Part shown: piece by piece, positions 36,568 to 48,647 of the stretch
How the letters are laid out: every line of letters starts with the position of its first letter
Numbering within the stretch: position 1 is the stretch's first letter
Origin: Gluconobacter cadivus
GTDB lineage: Bacteria; Pseudomonadota; Alphaproteobacteria; Acetobacterales; Acetobacteraceae
Direction of reading: 5' to 3'
Assembly (NCBI RefSeq): GCF_015244745.1
Contig: NZ_JABCQI010000001.1
Coordinates: 434,001-498,000 of the forward strand
DNA: 64,000 nucleotides
The notes under the pieces: generated by a model
Database searches by the model: none
Told to the model about the DNA's origin: nothing
Seen by the model: only the letters and a program-made list of their open reading frames with translations
Program-made: the position numbers and the translations under genes

Positions 36568-37166
36568 CGCGCAAGATCCTTCAGGCTCAGACGGATCGCC
36601 AGATCAAGCGTCGCATTCTCGTTCTCGGCCAGAACTTTGCTCAGAACCGGCCACGCTTCGGCCCGTCGGAAGCCAAGCCCCGCAAGCGCCAGCAGTGCAT
36701 CATTCTCGACACTCGGCCCGGAGACGATTCCCGGCGCAGACACAGTCCCGCCGCCACCCGGCATTTTCGCGACCTTGTTGCGAAGCTCGCTCAAAATCCG
36801 ATCCGCCAGACGCGGCCCCACACCCGCAGCCCGCGTCAGCGAGCCTTTGTCCCCGGCATTGATCGCCAGAAGAAGCTCGCCCGGACTGTTGGCCGACAGG
36901 ATCGCCAGCGCCACTTTCGCGCCCACGCCCTGAACGGTCGTCAGCAGGCGGAACCAGTCCCGCTCATCCGTCGTCGCAAAACCGAACAACTGGATCGCAT
37001 CCTCGCGCACGATCGTTTCGATCAGCACGCGCGCCACGGATGGCGGCTGGGGCAGTGCCGCCAGCGTGCGGGTCGAGGCCGACACCACATAGCCCACGCC
37101 ATTGACATCCACGATGCAACGCTCGCCTTCGATCTGCCCGACAAGTCCAGTCAGTTGCCCGATCAT
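36564..37166 (-). CDS. ruvA: Holliday junction DNA-binding protein RuvA
   Basis: A 200-residue RuvA: an N-terminal OB-fold ([12 protein letters not shown]), helix-hairpin-helix DNA-binding motifs ([15 protein letters not shown] and [16 protein letters not shown]) and a C-terminal RuvB-contacting three-helix domain after a flexible Gly/Pro linker. It targets RuvB to junctions. It overlaps ruvC and ruvB by 4 bases on either side. Confidence 0.96.
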   Translation of the reverse strand: MIGQLTGLVGQIEGERCIVDVNGVGYVVSASTRTLAALPQPPSVARVLIETIVREDAIQLFGFATTDERDWFRLLTTVQGVGAKVALAILSANSPGELLLAINAGDKGSLTRAAGVGPRLADRILSELRNKVAKMPGGGGTVSAPGIVSGPSVENDALLALAGLGFRRAEAWPVLSKVLAENENATLDLAIRLSLKDLAR

Positions 37167-37669
37167 GCCATCCGCTTTCCGGCCACGACATGTGCCGCAC
37201 TGGCCCGGTGATGGGCATGACAGATCGCAACGGCCAGCGCATCGGACGCATCGGCCTTGCGAATTTCCGCGCCCGGCAGCAGCCGCTTCACCATCATCGT
37301 CACCTGCTCCTTGGTTGCAGACCCGGTCCCGACCACGGATTTCTTCACCGTCATCGCACCATATTCCGCAACCGGCAGACCTTCATAAGCAGGCGTCAGC
37401 AGAGCAACACCACGTGCATAACCGAGCTTGAGCGTCGAAGAGCCATTGCGGTTGACGTAGGTTTCTTCAACGGCGGCTTCCGCTGGCGCATATTCGCGGA
37501 TCAGCTTCTTCAGCGCCCCGTGCAGCTCGCACAGGCGCAGCGGCACGGATTCGGACCCATCGGTCCCGATGACACCCGACGCCACATGCTTCAGGTGATT
37601 GCCGTCCACGTCGATGATGCCCCAGCCCATGAACCGCAGGCCGGGGTCAATGCCCATCAGACGGATCAA
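37163..37669 (-). CDS. ruvC: Crossover junction endonuclease RuvC
   Basis: A 168-residue RNase-H-fold nuclease resolving Holliday junctions. The four acidic catalytic residues are visible: Asp in GIDPGLR, Glu in AVEETYV, and the two Asp in [16 protein letters not shown]. The first codon is TTG, overlapping the yebC stop as TTGA; an ATG four codons later is an alternative that would shorten the first strand. Confidence 0.95.
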   Translation of the reverse strand: MIRLMGIDPGLRFMGWGIIDVDGNHLKHVASGVIGTDGSESVPLRLCELHGALKKLIREYAPAEAAVEETYVNRNGSSTLKLGYARGVALLTPAYEGLPVAEYGAMTVKKSVVGTGSATKEQVTMMVKRLLPGAEIRKADASDALAVAICHAHHRASAAHVVAGKRMA

Positions 37670-38415
37670 GCAGCCAGCGCCTCGGCAACGTCGTCAGGAA
37701 TATCGAAGTTCGCGTAGACGGCCTGAACGTCGTCATTATCTTCCAGAACGTCGATCAGCTTCATGACCGAACGTGCCTTGTCCTCGTCCAGCGTCACGCT
37801 GTTTTCCGGACGCCAGTCGAGCTTGGACGACTGCGGCTCGCCAAAACGGCTTTCAAGCGCATCGCGGACAGCAAAGAAATTTTCCATCTCGCAGGTGACT
37901 TCATGGCCGTCTTCGGTGGTGACGGCATTATCCGCACCGGCTTCGATCGCAGCTTCCAGCATGTCGTCTTCGGACGCCACATCGAGCGGATAGCTGATGA
38001 CGCCCAGACGCTGGAACATGAACGAGACGGAGTTCGTCTCACCCATCGAACCACCATGCTTGGAGAAGGCTGCGCGCACTTCGCCCGCCGTCCGGTTGCG
38101 GTTATCCGTCAGCCCTTCGACAATGATCGCAACGCCAGCCGGACCATAGCCCTCGTAACGGACTTCGACATAATCGTCGCCACCCGCCGTGCCGGACGCC
38201 TTCTTGATAGCGCGCTCGACATTGTCCTTGGGCATGTTGACTTCGCGCGCCATGGACAGCGCCGCACGCAGCCGCGGGTTGGACGCAGCTTCGGGCAGAC
38301 CCGAGCGCACGGCAACCGTGATTTCACGCAGAACCTTGGCGAACTGCTTGGCCCGCTTGGCATCCTGCGCACCCTTGCGGTGCATGATGTTCTTGAACTG
38401 TGAATGACCGGCCAT
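37666..38415 (-). CDS. yebC: YebC/PmpR family protein
   Basis: A 249-residue YebC-family protein, recognised by [23 protein letters not shown], the [16 protein letters not shown] segment and the MFQRLGVI region. Family members have been described as DNA-binding transcription regulators and more recently as translation factors that relieve ribosome stalling. It heads the yebC-ruvCAB run, the common arrangement. GGAAGGAG precedes the ATG. Confidence 0.95.
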   Translation of the reverse strand: MAGHSQFKNIMHRKGAQDAKRAKQFAKVLREITVAVRSGLPEAASNPRLRAALSMAREVNMPKDNVERAIKKASGTAGGDDYVEVRYEGYGPAGVAIIVEGLTDNRNRTAGEVRAAFSKHGGSMGETNSVSFMFQRLGVISYPLDVASEDDMLEAAIEAGADNAVTTEDGHEVTCEMENFFAVRDALESRFGEPQSSKLDWRPENSVTLDEDKARSVMKLIDVLEDNDDVQAVYANFDIPDDVAEALAA

Positions 38416-38449
38416 CGGTCGCTCCTTCCTCTATCGTCGTGTCAGAGGC

Positions 38450-41215
<2,766 letters not shown>

Positions 41216-41527
41216 GCTGAACCTTGAGATGCCGAAGACCCGGAACGCCAGATCTTTCCAGAACCGGAAAGACCCGCACACCGTGCCGTCAGGATTTTCA
41301 CGTCTGCTGGAAATAGGACCGGGGCCGCGTAGGGTCAATGGAGAGGCCGCAGAGAACCTTGAGGAAATGTCCGCATTGTCATCGCAGTGTCACATCAAAC
41401 CCGTAGACCGCACCCATCCGACACCCTCGTGAAGGAATGGTAACGGACCGCACCCTTGCAGGGCGGACCAGCCTTTGTCATGGTGCAGACCATCCTTATT
41501 CTCAGGTTACATCCGAGGTAGTCCCAC
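41216..41527. promoter_or_regulatory. Divergent secA / prolyl isomerase upstream region
   Basis: These 312 bases separate the divergent start codons of secA and the peptidyl-prolyl isomerase gene. No gene is seen. A possible sigma70 promoter for the isomerase is TTGTCA at 41475-41480 with TATTCT at 41497-41502 (16-base spacing), and GAGG precedes its ATG. No clear secA promoter can be called. Confidence 0.4.
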
Positions 41528-42460
41528 ATGCGGCTTTCCCGCTCCACTTTCGCTCTCGCAGTCCTCATGGCCGGCACATCGGTTACGGCATCGACGGCTT
41601 TCGCCGCTCCTGCTGCCGCTCCCGCAGCGGCCCCGGCCGCAACGGCTCCTGCAGCAGCCCCCGCCGCCAACCCGGACATGCTGATCGCCACCGTCAACGG
41701 TTCAAAGATCACGCTCGGTGACGTGCAGCGCGCTGCTGGCAACCTCCCGCCGCAGGCCCGCCAGATCCAGCCGTCCGTTCTGATCCCGCTGATCGTCAAC
41801 CAGCTCGTTGACCAGAAGGCCGTTCAGATTGCCGCCGACAAGGAAGGCCTGAGCCGCAAGCCGGACGTGAAGGCCGCCATGGACGCTGCCTCTGCGAACG
41901 CCCTGCAGAACGCCTATCTGGAAGAAAAGGTCGGCCCGCTGGTCACCGATTCCACGCTGCACGACTTCTATCAGACGCATTATGCGAACAAGAAGCCGGA
42001 AGAAGAGATCCACGCCCGCCACATCCTCGTGGACAGCGAAGCGCAGGCCAAGGACATCATTGCCCAGCTCAACAAGGGTGCTGATTTCGGCAAGCTCGCC
42101 GCACAGCTTTCCAAAGACAAGGGCTCAGCTGGCGCAAATGGCGGCGATCTCGGCTGGTTCAAGAAGGCTGACATGCTGCCGGCCTTCTCTGCTGCCGCCT
42201 TCGCCATGAAGCCGAACACGATCTCCCAGACGCCGGTCCACACCCAGTACGGCTGGCATGTGATTCAGGTTCTCGCGACCCGCACGGCCCCGATTCCGAC
42301 CTTCGATCAGGTCCACGACCAGGTCCGTCAGGAACTGATCCGCGACAAGGTCCGTGACATCGTACAGAACGCCGAATCCCAGGTGAAGGTCGTTCACTAC
42401 GACTCACAGGGCAAGGTTATCCCGGACGCAGCTCCGGCTGCCGCACCTGCAAAGAAGTAA
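41528..42460 (+). CDS. Periplasmic peptidyl-prolyl cis-trans isomerase (parvulin type)
   Basis: A 310-residue exported foldase. A Sec signal peptide (cleavage near AFAAP, residue 24) is followed by an Ala/Pro-rich stretch, a SurA/PrsA-like helical domain, and a parvulin domain (IHARHILVDSEAQAKDI through GGDLGWFKKADMLPAFS to YGWHVIQVL), roughly residues 155-255. It probably helps fold outer-membrane or periplasmic proteins; whether it plays the SurA role is not shown. It lies 7 bases before argJ. Confidence 0.92.
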   Translation: MRLSRSTFALAVLMAGTSVTASTAFAAPAAAPAAAPAATAPAAAPAANPDMLIATVNGSKITLGDVQRAAGNLPPQARQIQPSVLIPLIVNQLVDQKAVQIAADKEGLSRKPDVKAAMDAASANALQNAYLEEKVGPLVTDSTLHDFYQTHYANKKPEEEIHARHILVDSEAQAKDIIAQLNKGADFGKLAAQLSKDKGSAGANGGDLGWFKKADMLPAFSAAAFAMKPNTISQTPVHTQYGWHVIQVLATRTAPIPTFDQVHDQVRQELIRDKVRDIVQNAESQVKVVHYDSQGKVIPDAAPAAAPAKK

Positions 42461-42467
42461 GACTACC

Positions 42468-43703
42468 ATGGCAAAGCCGCTCCCCGTCTCTCCGCTCGCT
42501 CGTCCGCTGCCGGACCTTGCAACGATTGCGGGCGTGCGGCTTTCCGCCGTCGCCGCGGGCATCCGCTATCAGGGCCGTACGGACCTGATGCTGGCGGAAT
42601 TCGTCCCCGGTACGGTCGCGGCAGGCGTCTACACCAAAAACGCCTGTCCCGGCGCTCCGGTCCTCTGGTGCCGGACCGCGCTGACAACCCCCTATGCCCG
42701 CGCCCTGCTCGTCAATGCAGGCAACGCGAACGTCTTTACCGGTCGCGCCGGAATACAGGCCTGCTCCGACTGCGCTGACGCCACCGCACAGCTTCTGGAC
42801 TGCCCCCCGCAGGACGTCTTTCTCGCCTCCACAGGCGTCATCGGCGAAAAACTGCCTCAGGATCGCATTATCGGCGCCCTCCCCGCTGCCAAGGCTGGTC
42901 TGGACGAAAACGGCTGGGCCGATGCCGCCCGCGCCATCATGACGACGGACACCTTCCCCAAGGCCGCACGTCGGGACGTCAAGATTGCCGGAACGCCCGT
43001 CCGCATTCAGGGCATCGCGAAGGGATCGGGCATGGTCGCCCCTGACATGGCCACGATGCTGGCCTATGTCGCAACCGACGCGAAACTGCCGCAGAACATT
43101 CTTCAGTCTCTGCTGTCCTCGGGCTGTTCCCAGAGTTTCAACGCCATCACCGTCGATTCGGACACCTCCACGTCGGACATGCTGATGCTGTTCGCCACCG
43201 GACTGGCTGACAATCCCGAGATCGACGACATCAACGACCCCGCTCTCGCCGAGTTTACCCTTGCACTGAACGACCTCCTGCTGGAGCTCGCGCTCATGGT
43301 GGTTCGCGACGGTGAAGGCGCGACGAAGCTCGTCCGCATCGGCGTTACGGGCGCTGAAAGCAATCTCTCCGCCCATCGCATTGCGCTCTGCATCGCCAAT
43401 TCCCCCCTCGTAAAAACCGCCATCGCGGGCGAGGACGCCAACTGGGGCCGCGTGGTCATGGCCGTTGGAAAAAGCGGCGAACCTGCGGACCGCGACCGGC
43501 TTTCCGTCGCCATTGGCGGAACATGGATCGCCAAAGAGGGTGGCGTTGTCGAAAATTACGACGAAGCCCCGGTTGTGGCCCATATGAAGGGTCAGGAAAT
43601 CGAAATCGTCGTCGATCTCGGCCTCGGTGACGGCGAGGCCCGCGTCTGGACCTGCGATCTGACGCATGGCTACATCGACATCAACGGCTCCTACCGCAGC
43701 TAG
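42468..43703 (+). CDS. argJ: Bifunctional glutamate N-acetyltransferase / amino-acid acetyltransferase
   Basis: A 411-residue ArgJ that recycles the acetyl group between ornithine and glutamate in arginine synthesis. The self-cleavage motif is seen in KGSGMVAPDMATML with the nucleophilic Thr196, giving alpha and beta chains. The segments ALLVNAGNANVFTGR and VVRDGEGATKL are also typical. The start lies 7 bases after the isomerase stop, so the genes may be co-transcribed. Confidence 0.96.
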   Translation: MAKPLPVSPLARPLPDLATIAGVRLSAVAAGIRYQGRTDLMLAEFVPGTVAAGVYTKNACPGAPVLWCRTALTTPYARALLVNAGNANVFTGRAGIQACSDCADATAQLLDCPPQDVFLASTGVIGEKLPQDRIIGALPAAKAGLDENGWADAARAIMTTDTFPKAARRDVKIAGTPVRIQGIAKGSGMVAPDMATMLAYVATDAKLPQNILQSLLSSGCSQSFNAITVDSDTSTSDMLMLFATGLADNPEIDDINDPALAEFTLALNDLLLELALMVVRDGEGATKLVRIGVTGAESNLSAHRIALCIANSPLVKTAIAGEDANWGRVVMAVGKSGEPADRDRLSVAIGGTWIAKEGGVVENYDEAPVVAHMKGQEIEIVVDLGLGDGEARVWTCDLTHGYIDINGSYRS

Positions 43704-43829
43704 ACGCTCCCAACACGTCAGCGAGAGCGGGGCTTGTGCGACCCCGCCTCTGTCGATAGCAAAATCTGTCGTTGATCTCCTTCAGGCGCTCGCAAAACCG
43801 GGTGCCGTTTCGCACCTGATATAAGGAAA

Positions 43830-45065
43830 ATGTCCATGTCTGCTGCAGCTCGCGTGCTTGTTCTTGGCGGTGGCGTCGGTGGGCTTGAAGCCGCTGCGGC
43901 TCTGGGCCGTCACCAGAATATTTCCCTGACACTCGTTGATCGCAGCCCCGTCCATTACTGGAAGCCGGCCCTTCACGAATTCGCTGCGGGCACCATGCAG
44001 CATCAAGGCAACTGCATCCCTTTCACCGAGACAGCAGCCAAATTCGGCTTCACCTTCGTTCAGGGCAGCCCCACGACGGTCAACCGCGACAACAAGACGG
44101 TCTCGCTCGATACGGGCGCCACACTGCCCTACGACTATCTGGTGGTGGCCCTTGGTTCGCGCGCGAATGATTTCGGCATTCCCGGAATCGTCGATCACTG
44201 CATGTTCATCGACAATCTGAACGACGCAGACACCCTGTTCGCGACCTTCCGCGAGGCCGTTCAGAAAGCTCGGACGGCAGGCGAAAAGCTCTCCATCGGC
44301 ATCGTTGGCGGCGGCGCAACCGGCGTGCAGCTCATTGCCGAACTGTGCAAGTCTATTGACGACGCCCGCGGTCTCGGCCCCTCCGTTCGCAAATCCCTGC
44401 TGAACGCTGTGCTGATCGAAACCGGCCCGCGTATCCTTCCGGCCTTCCCGGAAGCCGTCTCCTCGGCCGCCGCACGCCAGCTCGAAAATCTCGGTATTGC
44501 CGTCCGAACTGAAGCCATGGTGGTTGGTGCGGACGAAACAGGTTTCAGCCTCAAATCCGGCGAACATATCCCTGCCAGCCTCCGCGTCTGGGCTGCGGGC
44601 GTTCGTGCTTCGGATGCCACGAGCCTTCTGGAAGGCCTCGAACGCGGCCGCTCGGGCCAGCTTGGTGTCACCACGACGCTTCAGACCACGCAGGACCCGA
44701 CCGTCTTCGCGATCGGTGACTGCTCCCGCATCGACGCCGCACCGATTGCCCCAACGGCCCAGGCCGCACGGCAGCAGGGCCAGTATATCGGTCGTGCCCT
44801 GTCGGAGATTATCGCAGGTAAGACCCCTGCCCCGTTCGCTTATAACGATCGCGGCGCCGTCGTGGCCCTTGGGGATTATAACGGCTGGGGCATGCTGGAC
44901 GCCAAGCGCAGCTTTGGCGGCGGTCTGCTCTCGGGTCTGGCCGCACGCCTGATCCATGAAGGGCTGTACCGCCAGCATCTTGCAGGCATTCTGGGCATCA
45001 CGCCGACAGCCTGCAGCACGCTCCGCGAGCATCTTTCTCCCGTCAAACCTGATCTGGGGGGCTGA
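43830..45065 (+). CDS. ndh: Type II NADH:quinone dehydrogenase
   Basis: A 411-residue FAD-containing NADH dehydrogenase that passes electrons to ubiquinone without pumping protons. It has the FAD-binding loop VLGGGVGGLEAAAAL, the NADH-binding loop IVGGGATGVQLIAEL, the second FAD motif FAIGDCS and a C-terminal amphipathic region (ARLIHEGLYRQHLAGIL) for membrane attachment. It fits the simple, weakly coupled respiratory chain of acetic acid bacteria. AAGGA precedes two close ATGs (43830 and 43836). Confidence 0.93.
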   Translation: MSMSAAARVLVLGGGVGGLEAAAALGRHQNISLTLVDRSPVHYWKPALHEFAAGTMQHQGNCIPFTETAAKFGFTFVQGSPTTVNRDNKTVSLDTGATLPYDYLVVALGSRANDFGIPGIVDHCMFIDNLNDADTLFATFREAVQKARTAGEKLSIGIVGGGATGVQLIAELCKSIDDARGLGPSVRKSLLNAVLIETGPRILPAFPEAVSSAAARQLENLGIAVRTEAMVVGADETGFSLKSGEHIPASLRVWAAGVRASDATSLLEGLERGRSGQLGVTTTLQTTQDPTVFAIGDCSRIDAAPIAPTAQAARQQGQYIGRALSEIIAGKTPAPFAYNDRGAVVALGDYNGWGMLDAKRSFGGGLLSGLAARLIHEGLYRQHLAGILGITPTACSTLREHLSPVKPDLGG

Positions 45066-45145
45066 AAACCCTTTTCAGAATTCCGTCAAAGGGGGAATGT
45101 GGCACGTAGTGTCCCCAGACCCTGCGTCCCCTGTTCCGAGGATTC

Positions 45146-45895
45146 ATGAGCCCTACCGATCTCTCCCCACCCTTTGACAGGGTTCTGACCGACATCGAAG
45201 ACACCCTGCTGGAAAAAGGGTTCGCCTTCCTTCAGGCCCAGACCACACGCCCACTGCTCGACCATGAGGGCCTGACTGACTGGCAGGGCTTCGCGGAAAG
45301 CTGGAATCATCTGGGTCTTGATCGCTACATGGCGGATGGTGGCCGCTACCGCCGCCGCCGTTATGCGACTTTCGCGGTCTCGGGCGAGACCATCACACGC
45401 AAAAAACATCAGCCCCATTACCAGAGCCGGGACTACAACCTCCTCAATGGCGGGGTTGAGCGATGGTTTCCGGCCGTCGCAGATTCGATCGCATCCCACC
45501 CGGCCATGACCGCCGCCATCCGCACCATCAGCACAATCGCGGATGCCCTGACGCCGCCCACGGAAAAGCCGCCGTCATGGCATGTGGAAGTGCATCAGTT
45601 CCGCATCGAGGCGCGTCCCGGCAATGAAGGACGCCCCACGCCCGAAGGCCTGCACCGCGACGGTGTGGACTGGGTTCTGGTCCTCATGGTCGCCCGTCAC
45701 AACGTGGAACAGGGCGTCACTACGATCCACGATATGCGGAAGGAACCGCTGGGGTCCTTCACCCTCATCAACCCGCTCGATGCCGCCATTGTGGACGACC
45801 ATCGCGTCTATCACGGCGTTACGGCGGTGCAGCCTGTCGATCCAGCCCAGCCGGCCTATCGGGACGTGCTCGTGGTCACGCTGCGCCATGAATGA
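45146..45895 (+). CDS. 2-oxoglutarate/Fe(II)-dependent dioxygenase family protein
   Basis: A 249-residue protein resembling the 2OG-Fe dioxygenase family that includes bacterial L-isoleucine hydroxylase (PF10014 type). The likely iron ligands are in PEGLHRDGVDWV (His and Asp) and DDHRVYHGVTAV (second His), followed by a C-terminal Arg for 2-oxoglutarate. The HVEVHQFRIEA segment is also family-like. The substrate, possibly a free amino acid, is inferred. GAGGATTC precedes the ATG. It follows ndh by about 80 bases. Confidence 0.82.
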   Translation: MSPTDLSPPFDRVLTDIEDTLLEKGFAFLQAQTTRPLLDHEGLTDWQGFAESWNHLGLDRYMADGGRYRRRRYATFAVSGETITRKKHQPHYQSRDYNLLNGGVERWFPAVADSIASHPAMTAAIRTISTIADALTPPTEKPPSWHVEVHQFRIEARPGNEGRPTPEGLHRDGVDWVLVLMVARHNVEQGVTTIHDMRKEPLGSFTLINPLDAAIVDDHRVYHGVTAVQPVDPAQPAYRDVLVVTLRHE

Positions 45896-45947
45896 CATCA
45901 AAACCTTCACAGATGCCCGTCTTCAATTTCGTGTTATGATTGGTGCC

Positions 45948-46487
45948 ATGTCGATCCAGCAGATTCTTTCCCGCCGCGCGGCAGTTCTGGCCCTGTCCTT
46001 CATGCTCCCCGCAGCACTGTCCTGTGCGGATGCTGCGACAGGCAAAAGCCATCACCATACGCGCCACGCCGCGCAGCCCGCCAATGCGGGTGCAGCGCCC
46101 GTCATTCTGACAGCGCATCCGGGCACGAAGCTGGATGAAGACGCCCGCAAACTGAACGAGGATGATCTTCAGGACGCGGCGAAACATCACGATCAGCCTG
46201 TCGTCCTCGTTGGTTCCGCATCGCTCTCGTCCGGCAAGAATGACGAAGCCCTGTTCGTCCAGCTTCAGTCCGCCCGCCTCTGCGGCTCCGCAGGCTGCAC
46301 CACCTCGGTCTATCTGAAGCACAACGATACCTGGAACACGGTTCTGGACTCGGTGAACGGCGATATTTCCGTCCTCCCCACGCGCCATAAAGGCATGCAC
46401 GACCTTCTGGTCAGCCCGAACGACCGCTGGATCTGGAACGGCAAGGAATATCAGGACACGCTCAGCGCACCGCCGATGCCAAAATAA
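45948..46487 (+). CDS. Secreted protein of unknown function
   Basis: A 179-residue protein with a Sec signal peptide (SRRAAVLALSFMLPAALSCADA) and a His-rich patch directly after it. The rest is a soluble domain with no motif I know, containing a probable Cys pair in RLCGSAGCTT. The ATG at 45948 is chosen because it begins the signal peptide; an earlier ATG at 45936 is possible. A periplasmic location is inferred. Confidence 0.75.
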   Translation: MSIQQILSRRAAVLALSFMLPAALSCADAATGKSHHHTRHAAQPANAGAAPVILTAHPGTKLDEDARKLNEDDLQDAAKHHDQPVVLVGSASLSSGKNDEALFVQLQSARLCGSAGCTTSVYLKHNDTWNTVLDSVNGDISVLPTRHKGMHDLLVSPNDRWIWNGKEYQDTLSAPPMPK

Positions 46488-46509
46488 TCACTGATTTTTC
46501 TGGAAGGTC

Positions 46510-46583
46510 TGGAGCGGGCGAGGGGAATCGAACCCCCGTATGCAGCTTGGGAAGCTGCCGTTCTACCATTGAACTACGCCCGC
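46510..46583 (-). tRNA. tRNA-Gly (anticodon CCC)
   Basis: On the minus strand the acceptor arm GCGGGCG (from 46583) pairs with CGCCCGC, the anticodon stem GCAGC/GCTGC encloses the loop TTCCCAA with anticodon CCC, and the T-arm reads GGGGGTTCGATTCCCC. The 3' CCA is encoded (46512-46510). All arms fold, so this is a normal 74-base tRNA decoding GGG. Confidence 0.97.
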
Positions 46584-46710
46584 ACTCCGCACGGACCATA
46601 ACCGCTACACCCGTCTTTCGCAATCCACCCCATCCGGACTTCAGGGTGTTGACGCAAAACCGAAATACAGCCCATAGTCCGGGTGTCACAAACGCTCCGG
46701 CGTGACTGAC

Positions 46711-46765
46711 CCTCGTGATTTGAGCGGCCGGCTTGCGGCGAGGTTAAAGAATTGCGCTAAAGAGG
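46711..46765 (+). ncRNA. SAM-II riboswitch upstream of metZ
   Basis: The segment matches the SAM-II consensus as I know it: P1 stem CCTCG (46711-46715) with CGAGG (46739-46743), the conserved GTGATTTGAGC and CGGCTTGC loop, GTTAAAGAA, and GCTAAAG (46756-46762) that closes the pseudoknot. It ends 90 bases before the metZ start. SAM binding should repress metZ expression. Confidence 0.93.
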
Positions 46766-46854
46766 CCCTGCGTCGTTATCGAACGATTCCCAGGACTTCC
46801 ACGGCCCGCCACATGCGCCCTTTCTCTACAGGGCGTCTTATGGAGGGACACATC

Positions 46855-48048
46855 ATGTCTTCAGAAAACTGGCGCACAGCCACCCGCCTCCTGCACGAAG
46901 CTCCGAACCGTACGGAATTCGGCGAGACGTCGGAAGCCCTCTTCCTGACCTCCGGCTTCGTTTATGACAGCGCCGAACAGGCCGCTGCGACCTTTACAGG
47001 CGACGTCCAGCACTTCCAGTATTCCCGCTTCGGCAACCCGACCGTCGATACGCTTCAGGAGCGCCTCGCACTCCTCGAGGGCGCCGAAGCCTGCGTTGCC
47101 ACCGCAACCGGCATGGGCGCGGTCTCCTCGGCCATCCTGTCGCATGTAAAAGCCGGTGATCGTGTTGTGGCTTCCCGCGCCATTTTCGGCTCCTGCTACT
47201 GGATCGTGACCAACCTCCTGCCCCGCTACGGTATCGAGACCGAACTGGTGGACGGTACGGATTACGACGCCTGGGAGCGCGCCCTGTCCAAGCCAACAGC
47301 AGCCGTGCTGATCGAAAGCCCGTCCAACCCGATGCTCGACGTCCTCGACATCGCGCGTGTGGCCGAACTGACGCATAAGGCTGGCGGCCTGCTGATCGTG
47401 GACAACGTGTTCGCCACACCGCTCGGTCAGTCCCCGCTCAAGCTGGGCGCGGATGTGATCGTCTATTCCTGTACGAAACATATCGACGGTCAGGGCCGCG
47501 TTCTTGGAGGCGCGGTGCTCGGTTCCAGTGCATGGATCAACGAGACACTTCAGCCCTACACCCGCAATACCGGCAATGCTCTGTCGCCGTTCAACGCCTG
47601 GGTTCTGCTCAAGGGTCTGGAAACGCTCCAGCTCCGTACGGATGCCATGGCCCGCAATGCCGCTGCCGTCGCCGATGCGCTGGCCGAACTTCCGGGTGTC
47701 GTTCAGGTCCGCTATCCGGGGCGCGCCGACCATCCGCAGCATGAACTTGCCAAAACCCAGATGAGCAATGGCGGCTCCATGGTCGCGTTCGTGGTGGACA
47801 AGGGCCGTGAGGGCGCATTCGCCTTCATGAATGCCTTCAAAATCATCGCGATTTCCAACAATCTCGGTGACGCTCGCAGCCTTGCGACCCACCCGGCCAC
47901 GACGACCCATATGCGCGTCAGCGAAGACGAACGTGCGCGTCTGGGCATCACGGAAGGCGCCATCCGTCTTTCCGTCGGTCTGGAAGATCCGGCAGACCTG
48001 ATCGACGATCTGAAGCGCGGCGCCGCAGCAGTTGCGGCCCTTGCATAA
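46855..48048 (+). CDS. metZ: O-succinylhomoserine sulfhydrylase
   Basis: A 397-residue Cys/Met-metabolism PLP enzyme that makes homocysteine directly from O-succinylhomoserine and sulfide. The PLP lysine is Lys208 in VYSCTKHIDGQG, and the SRFGNPT and ESPSNPMLDV motifs are typical; the N-terminal RTATRLLHEAP supports the MetZ type rather than MetB or MetC. The ATG at 46855 has GGAGGG 7 bases upstream. A SAM-II riboswitch in the leader indicates repression when S-adenosylmethionine is plentiful. Confidence 0.95.
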   Translation: MSSENWRTATRLLHEAPNRTEFGETSEALFLTSGFVYDSAEQAAATFTGDVQHFQYSRFGNPTVDTLQERLALLEGAEACVATATGMGAVSSAILSHVKAGDRVVASRAIFGSCYWIVTNLLPRYGIETELVDGTDYDAWERALSKPTAAVLIESPSNPMLDVLDIARVAELTHKAGGLLIVDNVFATPLGQSPLKLGADVIVYSCTKHIDGQGRVLGGAVLGSSAWINETLQPYTRNTGNALSPFNAWVLLKGLETLQLRTDAMARNAAAVADALAELPGVVQVRYPGRADHPQHELAKTQMSNGGSMVAFVVDKGREGAFAFMNAFKIIAISNNLGDARSLATHPATTTHMRVSEDERARLGITEGAIRLSVGLEDPADLIDDLKRGAAAVAALA

Positions 48049-48089
48049 GTTTTTCTGACAAAAGACCGGGATGGCTTTACAATGGCATT

Positions 48090-48563
48090 ATGCCTGACAA
48101 GTCATCCCACCCCCTTCTCCATGCCGATCCCGAGACAGCCCTCGCCGAAGCCATGGAAACTGCGCCCTGCTTCAGCAAAACCACCGACGACGTGACAGTC
48201 ACGGTCCGGACCTTCTGGCTGGACGACCAGTCCCATCCTGAAGATCACCAATATGCATGGGCCTATCACATCAGCATCGAGAACGAGCGGAAGGACACCT
48301 TCCAGCTCCTGTCCCGGAGTTGGGAAATCGTGGATGGGCTTGGCCGCAAGGAGCATGTCCATGGCGATGGCGTTGTTGGCGAACAGCCCGTAATCGCTCC
48401 GCAGGAACAGTTCGACTATACGTCTGGCGCCATGCTGACCACGCCCTCGGGCTTTATGCACGGCACCTACCACATGCTGGAGCCACGTTCGGGCCATCGC
48501 TTTGACGTCAGCATCCCCGTATTCAGTCTCGACAGCCCCCATGACAGCACGCTGATCCACTGA
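48090..48563 (+). CDS. apaG: ApaG-family protein
   Basis: A protein of up to 157 residues with the ApaG (FN3-like beta-sandwich) domain: VTVRTFWLDDQSHP, YHISIENE, QLLSRSWEIVDGLGR, VVGEQPVIAPQEQFDYTSG and the GTYHML ending. ApaG is linked to Co2+ resistance and Mg2+ efflux in enterobacteria, but its biochemical role is uncertain. The domain starts near residue 30; an ATG at 48153 would give the more usual length. Confidence 0.93.
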   Translation: MPDKSSHPLLHADPETALAEAMETAPCFSKTTDDVTVTVRTFWLDDQSHPEDHQYAWAYHISIENERKDTFQLLSRSWEIVDGLGRKEHVHGDGVVGEQPVIAPQEQFDYTSGAMLTTPSGFMHGTYHMLEPRSGHRFDVSIPVFSLDSPHDSTLIH

Positions 48564-48647
48564 CAGGCCGTATCGGGCGTCTGTGAAGAACGGCGCGGGC
48601 AGCATCGCGACCTTGACGTCCCTGCCGTCCCGGCCCATTCCTCCCCC

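Noticed and set aside
43727-43747. 6-bp GC hairpin after argJ as a terminator
   Set aside because: The stem is short and not followed by a T-run, so it could arise by chance in GC-rich DNA.
45582-45947. N-terminal extension of the secreted protein at 45948-46487
   Set aside because: It lies in another frame of the dioxygenase gene, and the signal peptide beginning at 45948 marks the true start.
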